From Bacteroidota bacterium (GTDB taxonomy: Bacteria; Bacteroidota; Ignavibacteria; UBA10030; UBA8401), in the NCBI GenBank assembly GCA_028873075.1, contig JAGWND010000006.1:1-36956 (forward strand): a stretch of DNA of 36,956 nucleotides, written 5' to 3'. Made by a program: the position numbers and the translations under genes. Of the stretch, positions 31,891 to 36,956 are shown one piece after another; position 1 is the stretch's first letter, and each line of letters starts with the position of its first letter. The notes beneath the pieces were generated by a model that saw nothing but the letters and a program-made list of their open reading frames with translations, was not told the DNA's origin and did no database searches.

Positions 31891-33222
31891 ATGGCACTGC
31901 GGTTTCTCTTTGTAGATTTCAATGCATACTTTGCCTCGGTCGAGCAGCAAACGCGGCGCGAGCTGCGCGGCAAACCGGTCGCCGTTGTGCCGGTGATGAC
32001 CGATACGACCTGCTGCATCGCCGCGAGCTACGAAGCGAAGCGCTTCGGCATCAGAACGGGAACGCTTGTGCGCGAGGCAAAGCATTTGTGTCCCGAGCTG
32101 TGCATCGTCGAAGCCCGCCCGCCGCTTTACGTCGAATTTCATCACGCACTCGTTGACGCAGTCGAATCATGCCTTCCCGTGTACCGTGTTTTATCAATTG
32201 ACGAAATGGGGTGCGAGCTGACCGGCAGCCAGCAAAAGCGGGACAACGCCGTGGCGCTCGCGCGGCGCATCAAGGAAACGATCGCCCGCCGCGTCGGCGC
32301 CGAGCTTCGCTCTTCCATCGGCATCGCGCCGAATTTATTCCTTTCGAAAACCGCGTCCGACATGCAGAAGCCGAACGGGCTTGTTGTTATCGAGGAGGAC
32401 GATCTGCCCGATTGCCTCTACTCACTCGAGCTGAAAGATGTGAGCGGCGTCGGGAGAAAAATGAGCATGCGGCTGAACCGCTTCGGAATTTACACGGTGA
32501 AAGAGTTGTGCGATGCGAACCGGGCAATGCTGAGATCGGTGTGGCGCGGCATCGAAGGCGACCGGATGTACGACAATCTCCGCGCCAAGGTTGTCCGCTC
32601 CCCCGAAACGCGCCGCGCTTCTATCGGGCATTCGCACGTTCTTCCTCCGTCGCTGCGCAACGATGAGGCGGCATTTTCCGTTTTGCACCGCTTGCTGCAA
32701 AAAGCGGCGACGCGCCTTCGCAGCTACGATCTCGCTACCGGCGCCCTGCACGTCGGTGTGAAATACAAAAACGGAGAACGCTGGCGCGAAGAGGCGCGCT
32801 TCAATCCGACACAGGACGATGTTGTATTGCTGCGCGCGCTGGAAGTACTCTGGCATTCACGCGCTCAACGCTTCCCGAAAGAACAAACAGCCGATCCGCT
32901 CGCCGTGGGTCTAACGCTGTTCAGGTTGACGAATGAGCGGGAAACCACGCCGTCGCTTTTCGAAAGAGAAACGAACAACGCTGCGCTCAACAAAGCACTC
33001 GATAAGCTCAATACCCGGTACGGCGCAAATACGATTTACTTCGCCGGCGCGTACACCGCGCGCGAAGCCGCTCCGGCACGTATCGCTTTCACGCACATCC
33101 CCGACGCTGTGGAAATCAGCACAAGCAGCGATCCCGGCAGTTCGAAAGAAAATTCTCATGCGCCTGGTCGGCGGGCAAGCGTGCGGAAACGCAAGGCAAA
33201 AATTATACCGCCGAATCTCTAA
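31891..33222 (+). CDS. dinB: Y-family DNA polymerase (DinB/Pol IV-like)
   Basis: Y-family polymerases copy damaged DNA. The 443-residue protein begins FLFVDFNAYFASVEQ, with metal ligand D9 and a likely steric-gate aromatic F14. It continues with the second catalytic pair D104/E105 (SIDEMGCEL), SSIGIAPNLFLSKTASDMQKPNG (palm), a helix-hairpin-helix (DVSGVGRKM) and a little-finger region from about 240. The YDEAY motif of classical Pol IV is SIDEM here, so it may be a DinB-like subgroup. The lysine/arginine-rich C-terminus (RRASVRKRKAK) may bind DNA. The ATG at 31891 is preferred over an upstream start that would translate the repeat array. Confidence 0.88.
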   Translation: MALRFLFVDFNAYFASVEQQTRRELRGKPVAVVPVMTDTTCCIAASYEAKRFGIRTGTLVREAKHLCPELCIVEARPPLYVEFHHALVDAVESCLPVYRVLSIDEMGCELTGSQQKRDNAVALARRIKETIARRVGAELRSSIGIAPNLFLSKTASDMQKPNGLVVIEEDDLPDCLYSLELKDVSGVGRKMSMRLNRFGIYTVKELCDANRAMLRSVWRGIEGDRMYDNLRAKVVRSPETRRASIGHSHVLPPSLRNDEAAFSVLHRLLQKAATRLRSYDLATGALHVGVKYKNGERWREEARFNPTQDDVVLLRALEVLWHSRAQRFPKEQTADPLAVGLTLFRLTNERETTPSLFERETNNAALNKALDKLNTRYGANTIYFAGAYTAREAAPARIAFTHIPDAVEISTSSDPGSSKENSHAPGRRASVRKRKAKIIPPNL

Positions 33223-33293
33223 GGCACAAAAAATTCGGATAAAAAACTTACGCCGCTGCTTTGTATTCTTGCGGCATGTTCAAGGATGAACGC

Positions 33294-34304
33294 ATGGAGC
33301 TTTGGAAATTTCTTACCGAGCCTTCGCCGGAACTTTTTTTCTCCCGAAACGATGAATCGGACCCGCGCATGGGGGATCTCGTTCTTCACAAGCGGAAAAA
33401 TCTTTCCGATGATGTGCGTGTTGGAATTATCGGCGTGCCGGATGACACGGGCGTGAAAAGAAATTTGGGCCGCCCCGGCGCAAAAGATGCTCCCGATGAA
33501 ATCCGAAAGGCATTCTACAAACTGACGCCGTTCTCTTTATCGAAAGGGAGACCGCTGGCGGCAGAGAAAAAACAAATTTCCGATCTCTCGATAGTTGATT
33601 TCGGCAACGTCAAAACGGGGGCATCGCTCGAACAAACGCATGAGCGTTTGGAGGCAGCGGTGAGCGAGCTTCTCTCGCGCAGTATTTTTCCCATCGTGCT
33701 CGGCGGCGGGCACGATATCGCGTACCCGGTTTTCGCTGCGCTTTCCCGAACAACAAAAAGTGCCCCGACGGGATCTTCGACCAGCGTCATTAATATTGAT
33801 GCGCATCTCGACGTTCGCAGACCGAACCCCCGGCGCAACAGCGGCACGTCGTTCCGGCAAATGCTCGATCATCCTCATCGCCCGCTGATGCCGATGCATC
33901 TTGTTGAAATCGGCATTCAGCCGTTCGTGAACGCGCGCGAGCATTACCATTGGCTTCTCGAAAAAGGTGCAACGATTTTTTCTCTTCAGGAAATGAAAAA
34001 GGAAGGCATTGTGAAAATTTTGGATCTTGCATACGAGATCGCCGCAAATTCCACCGATGCGCTCTACATGAGCTTCGATATGGATGCCGTGCGCAGTGCC
34101 GATGCGCCGGGCGTAAGCGCACCGAATCCGTCAGGATTGTCACCGGAAGAAATTTTTCTTGCAGCGGAATTCGCCGGAAGACGGCACAAGACGAAAGTTG
34201 TGGATATTGTCGAAGTCAATCCAAGGCACGACGCCGACGGCAGAACGTGCAGGTTAGCCGCGCTGGCAATCATGCACGTTCTTCTCGGCTTTACAAACCG
34301 GTGA
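33294..34304 (+). CDS. hutG: Formimidoylglutamase/arginase-family (ureohydrolase) enzyme
   Basis: Ureohydrolases use a dimanganese centre to hydrolyse guanidino or formimino groups. The 336-residue protein has the full ligand pattern: GGGHDIAYP, NIDAHLDVR, and SFDMDAVRSADAPG near residue 260, plus the C-terminal VDIVEVNPRHDADGRT. The extended N-terminus (WKFLTEP, FFSRNDESDPRMGDLV) is like formimidoylglutamase of histidine breakdown, but hutH, hutU and hutI are not adjacent. Agmatinase or another ureohydrolase cannot be excluded. The ATG at 33294 is selected because AAGGA (33282-33286) is well spaced; ATG 33276 is an alternative. Confidence 0.85.
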   Translation: MELWKFLTEPSPELFFSRNDESDPRMGDLVLHKRKNLSDDVRVGIIGVPDDTGVKRNLGRPGAKDAPDEIRKAFYKLTPFSLSKGRPLAAEKKQISDLSIVDFGNVKTGASLEQTHERLEAAVSELLSRSIFPIVLGGGHDIAYPVFAALSRTTKSAPTGSSTSVINIDAHLDVRRPNPRRNSGTSFRQMLDHPHRPLMPMHLVEIGIQPFVNAREHYHWLLEKGATIFSLQEMKKEGIVKILDLAYEIAANSTDALYMSFDMDAVRSADAPGVSAPNPSGLSPEEIFLAAEFAGRRHKTKVVDIVEVNPRHDADGRTCRLAALAIMHVLLGFTNR

Positions 34305-34354
34305 AAAATTAACTTCACGCAAAGACGCCAAGGAAAAAAATCGTCACTGCCCAA

Positions 34355-34382
34355 CGTCATTCCCGCAAAGGCGGGAATGACG
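34355..34382. repeat. Perfect 12-bp-stem REP element (short form)
   Basis: CGTCATTCCCGC, an AAAG loop and GCGGGAATGACG form a perfect hairpin between the ureohydrolase gene and the convergent DinB-like gene. It is the well-known dispersed palindrome seen in many bacterial genomes and may also stop transcription from both sides. The longer form lies at 35084-35165. Confidence 0.85.
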
Positions 34383-34467
34383 ATTGCGGAGAGAACCCTG
34401 ACAGTTGCAACTAACTCTATAAAATAATCCCTTGCTTCGCTGCGGTGTTGCGTGAACAACAAGTTTT

Positions 34468-34962
34468 CTACTTCCTCTGCCGGTAAAATCCGATCAAATC
34501 GGTGTTCACCGGAGTGCCGCCGAGCTGGCGAATCATCGTCGTGGCTTGCCCCCGGTGATAGCTTTCGTGATTGACGATGTGCTGCAGCGCCTGCCAGAGA
34601 AGCTGTGAGACCGGTTCTCCTTTGATATTTTTGAATGTGAGAACTCCTGACAATTGCTCTTCTGTCAATGAATCGAGATACGACAGGATTCCTTTTTCGG
34701 TCTCATTCCACCTCGCTTTCAATGCAGCGTATGTCGGCGCATCGTCTTTCGTCAACGGCGTAACAGATTCAGCTCCGGAAAATCGCTGGCGCCAAATGTT
34801 TTCTGCGCTGACAATGTGGAACAAAGTCGCATACATGCCCGGAAAGCTGCTCTTCAAATCTTTGTAGAGGTCGTCTTCCTTCATCGCATCGAGCGCGGAC
34901 AGCAAGCGTGCCTTCGCCCAGGAATTATATTCAAACAACGTTTTAATATCGGCAAGTGTCAT
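34468..34962 (-). CDS. DinB-like (damage-inducible/YfiT fold) metalloprotein
   Basis: DinB-like proteins are four-helix bundles with a metal site; many are thiol transferases or have no known function. They are unrelated to DNA polymerase IV. The 164-residue protein has the usual histidine triad: H49 (LFHIVSAE), H132 and H136 (NHESYHRGQ), plus the N-terminal FEYNSWAKARLL. The length is normal. It is convergent with the ureohydrolase gene, with a REP element in between. The substrate is unknown. Confidence 0.85.
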   Translation of the reverse strand: MTLADIKTLFEYNSWAKARLLSALDAMKEDDLYKDLKSSFPGMYATLFHIVSAENIWRQRFSGAESVTPLTKDDAPTYAALKARWNETEKGILSYLDSLTEEQLSGVLTFKNIKGEPVSQLLWQALQHIVNHESYHRGQATTMIRQLGGTPVNTDLIGFYRQRK

Positions 34963-35282
34963 ACATTTTTCTCCCAGAATACAAATGACCGGTTCGTTAA
35001 TTCAAAGTATCTAACAAAGAGGAAAGAGAAAAATTCCAATGAGGGAAGAAAAATCGCGGCTGCTTCAGCGTTCCCTCTCCGCCCGTCATTCCCGAATGTT
35101 TTTTAGCGGGAATCTGTATGGAGATCGCAACGAAATAATGGATTTCCGTTTTCGCAGGAATGACGCTGAGCGCTTGCAAAAAATCATTTTCATCTTTTGC
35201 TCCGAAAGCGCACAAGTCGTATATTACTCACCGTTTCGCTTCGCTCGTGCAAGCGGGATAATCCTAAACTCAGGAGCTTTAC
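34963..35282. other. 320-bp gap holding one long REP element
   Basis: This divergent gap between the DinB-like gene and the deoxynucleoside kinase contains no convincing gene. Its main feature is the palindromic element at 35084-35165. The remainder includes CTCAGGAGCT close to the kinase start (a ribosome-binding site) and otherwise nothing recognisable. Confidence 0.6.
35084..35165. repeat. Long form of the CGTCATTCCCG palindromic repeat
   Basis: The element starts CGTCATTCCCG, has AGCGGGAATC near 35105-35113, and mirrors this with GGATTTCCG then CGCAGGAATGACG at the end. It is therefore a double hairpin whose outer ends are complementary. It shares its ends with the perfect short copy at 34355-34382, but its arms have diverged. 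Confidence 0.75.
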
Positions 35283-35915
35283 ATGGCTCATCGAACAGAA
35301 AAATCATTCGTCGCCGTTGCCGGGAATATCGGCTCCGGCAAATCCTCGCTCACCACAATGCTCAGCAACAAGTTCGGCTGGAAGCCGTACTTCGAATCGG
35401 TCGAAGACAATCCCTATCTTGCCGATTTTTACGCCGACATGAAACGCTGGTCGTTTCACCTTCAAATTTATTTTCTCTCCCATCGTTTCACGAGCCACAA
35501 ACAAATTGTCGAATCGCCCGAATCTGTGATTCAGGACCGCTCGATTTATGAAGACGCAGAGATTTTCGCCCGCAATCTTCACGAGATCGGCAACATGGAC
35601 GACCGCGACTACAACAACTACGTTGCGCTCTACCGCGTCATGATGGAATACCTTCAGCCGCCGGACTTGATGATTTACCTCCGCGCCAATGTTGACACGT
35701 TGAAAACACAAATTGCGCGGCGCGGGCGCTCGTTCGAACAAAGCATTTCCCGGGAATACTTGGAGCAGTTGAACCGCCACTATGAATCGTGGATTTCCGA
35801 CTATACGCTGGGACCCTTATTGGTGATCGAGAGCGATACCCTCGATTTCGTTCATGACGAGAATGATTTTGCACACGTGGAAGAATTGGTGAGGAACAAT
35901 CTGACGACCGGCTAA
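35283..35915 (+). CDS. Deoxynucleoside kinase
   Basis: Deoxynucleoside kinases phosphorylate deoxyadenosine, deoxyguanosine or related nucleosides for salvage. The 210-residue protein has the P-loop GNIGSGKSS (14-22), the FESVEDNPYL segment with the catalytic glutamate, the QDRSIYEDAEIF motif near 83-94 and the lid RRGRSFEQSIS near 140-150. The length fits the dGK/dCK-like bacterial family. The ATG at 35283 has CAGGAGC upstream. Which nucleoside it prefers cannot be told. Confidence 0.9.
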   Translation: MAHRTEKSFVAVAGNIGSGKSSLTTMLSNKFGWKPYFESVEDNPYLADFYADMKRWSFHLQIYFLSHRFTSHKQIVESPESVIQDRSIYEDAEIFARNLHEIGNMDDRDYNNYVALYRVMMEYLQPPDLMIYLRANVDTLKTQIARRGRSFEQSISREYLEQLNRHYESWISDYTLGPLLVIESDTLDFVHDENDFAHVEELVRNNLTTG

Positions 35916-35936
35916 CCTCACGAGCGGCTTTTTTTT
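35916..35936 (+). terminator. Intrinsic terminator-like sequence after the deoxynucleoside kinase
   Basis: Right after the stop codon a weak hairpin (CCGGCT against AGCGG with one bulge) is followed by eight T residues at 35929-35936. Confidence 0.4.
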
Positions 35937-35943
35937 AAAAACA

Positions 35944-36012
35944 GGATTGATGGATCGTTGGATTAACGGAAGGAAACACCATAACCGGTAATCCAATGAC
36001 CCCGTTATCCTG
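35944..36012. repeat. GGATNNNN octad array with inverted partner
   Basis: GGATTGAT, GGATCGTT and GGATTAAC follow in an 8-bp phase (35944-35967). The right side contains AATCC and CCGTTATCC, which pair with GGATT and GGATTAACGG with one bulge. It is the second example of the octad design at 14.2 kb and again lies in a 3' gap, between convergent genes. Confidence 0.6.
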
Positions 36013-36013
36013 C

Positions 36014-36955
36014 CTACGGCTGTGCCGCCGCCAACTTCGTACTGTACAGCCGCTTCGATTCAAGCATATGTTCCGCCACCTTCACTTGCTCGTCCAAAGC
36101 CAGCAAAGCACGAATGCGCCCGTGCTCCCCTTCGTACCGGCTGACGATCTCCTCTTCCAATCCTTCGCGGATTTCTTCCTTATGCCGTTGAAACGCATCG
36201 GCTTTTTCTCCCGCTATCTGCTTGTCAATATTGCTCACATCGGCAAGAAGCTCTGAGCTGTATTTTTCCTTTGCAAGCAGATCTTTCACTTCGGCAAGCT
36301 TGCGCTCAACGTCGTCCTTATATTCAAATTGCCTCGCCTTCAAATAACGATCGAATGCACCGAGCAGCGAGTCGGTCACTGTGAAGCCGCTGCTGTCTTC
36401 ATCTGCACCGGGATGCTCGGCGACATACGGTGTCGCAAATTCGAAGAACATCGCTTTCCGCAGCAATGCTTTGTACAGCTCGCTCGGCTCGGGATCGCTC
36501 ACAACTGTATCGGGATCAACGCCGCCGGCTTCGAGAACAATCCTCCCGTGTTTCGTTTTGAAGTGGCGCTTTAAGCTGTCGGGTGTGGTGAGGAAAATTC
36601 CGTCCTTGTTCTTGTGCATGTAATCAATTTCCTGAATGCAGCGACCGCTCGGTGTGTAGTAGTGTGCGGTGGTAATTTTCAATGTCGTGTTGTAGCCGAG
36701 CTGCGTGATGGTTTGCACGAGTCCTTTACCGAATGTCCGTGTGCCGACGACAACGCCGCGGTCGTAATCCTGAATCGCTCCCGTTACAATTTCGCTTGCG
36801 CTCGCGCTGTTATGATTCACGACGATAGCAAGCGGAACGTCGGGAAGCGTCGGTTCCTCGGTCACAGTGTACACATGCTCGTCCTCTCCCTTTCGCCCGC
36901 GCGTCGTAACAACCGTGCTTCCCTTCGGAAGAAAATTGCTCACAATGTCAACTGC
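36014..36955 (-). CDS. C-terminal processing peptidase (S41, CtpA-like), N-terminus outside the window
   Basis: S41 peptidases are Ser/Lys-dyad periplasmic proteases that trim envelope proteins. The reading frame is open to the window edge, so the PDZ and N-terminal parts are missing. The catalytic serine is visible in VNHNSASASEIV and the lysine in GTRTFGKGLVQ, followed by ITTAHYYTPSGRCIQ. The region after the protease core is about 170 residues, helical and charged (for example VERKLAEVKDLLAKEKY), as in Bacteroidota and Chlorobi CtpA proteins. It is convergent with the deoxynucleoside kinase gene. Confidence 0.9.
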   Translation of the reverse strand, partial: AVDIVSNFLPKGSTVVTTRGRKGEDEHVYTVTEEPTLPDVPLAIVVNHNSASASEIVTGAIQDYDRGVVVGTRTFGKGLVQTITQLGYNTTLKITTAHYYTPSGRCIQEIDYMHKNKDGIFLTTPDSLKRHFKTKHGRIVLEAGGVDPDTVVSDPEPSELYKALLRKAMFFEFATPYVAEHPGADEDSSGFTVTDSLLGAFDRYLKARQFEYKDDVERKLAEVKDLLAKEKYSSELLADVSNIDKQIAGEKADAFQRHKEEIREGLEEEIVSRYEGEHGRIRALLALDEQVKVAEHMLESKRLYSTKLAAAQP

Positions 36956-36956
36956 T

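Noticed and set aside
34064-34462. Minus-strand reading frame with VIPAFAGMT in it
   Set aside because: The peptide is the translation of the CGTCATTCCCGC palindrome, and the rest is antisense to the ureohydrolase gene.

Overview
The window looks like a chromosomal segment from the Bacteroidota/Chlorobiota/Ignavibacteriota part of the tree. This is inferred from family content, not from a marker gene. The supporting features are a yicC-gmk-rpoZ-coaBC operon, a DUF1460 amidase-like protein, a PutB-type proline dehydrogenase, a TSUP plus DUF1634 pair, a PgpH-type 7TM-HD protein, an AAA-DUF4143 ATPase and short Bacteroidota-style lipoproteins. No rRNA, tRNA, CRISPR array, prophage or insertion sequence was seen. 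Most genes are ordinary housekeeping genes. The unusual content lies in the intergenic DNA and in a few proteins with altered catalytic motifs.

Layout: 1-1.5 kb holds two tandem PAP2-type phosphatases, the first cut by the window edge. 1.5-3.3 kb (minus) is a two-gene signalling unit: a REC-DHp protein that keeps its histidine but has no ATPase, and a REC-DHp-CA hybrid whose phospho-accepting histidine is a leucine. 3.4-5.1 kb (minus) is rqcH. From about 5.1-5.4 kb transcription diverges, and this gap carries DnaA-box-like sites. 5.4-9.2 kb is a plus-strand operon yicC-gmk-rpoZ-coaBC-udg, followed by dnaB and a DUF1460 protein. 12-14.8 kb has nfo (minus), anmK and a GNAT. 15-18.7 kb has a DegP/HtrA protease, a polysaccharide deacetylase and a TSUP/DUF1634 pair. 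18.9-20.4 kb has three poorly known genes.

20.5-26.5 kb is all minus strand: pgpH, xerD, a carboxymuconolactone-decarboxylase-like gene, proline dehydrogenase and a DapA-family aldolase that most resembles 4-hydroxy-2-oxoglutarate aldolase. The last two overlap or nearly touch and suggest hydroxyproline (or proline) breakdown. 26.5-31.7 kb is more accessory: a TPR-like protein, an AT-richer membrane-protein gene next to an attC-like site, an AAA-DUF4143 ATPase behind a 38-bp palindrome, a phosphodiester glycosidase lipoprotein, a STAS-like protein and a lipoprotein. 31.9-37 kb has a Y-family polymerase, a formimidoylglutamase/arginase-family enzyme, a DinB-like protein, a deoxynucleoside kinase and the end of a CtpA-type protease.

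The most striking theme is in the gaps. At least six of them are filled with degenerate tandem words of exactly 7 bp (AAYNNTC-like, CTCTGAC-like or GGTTNNN-like), and two more with 8-bp GGATNNNN words. Several arrays are arranged as inverted arms around a small GC hairpin. Three run directly into, or encode, the start codon of a DNA replication, repair or recombination gene (dnaB, a Y-family polymerase, xerD).
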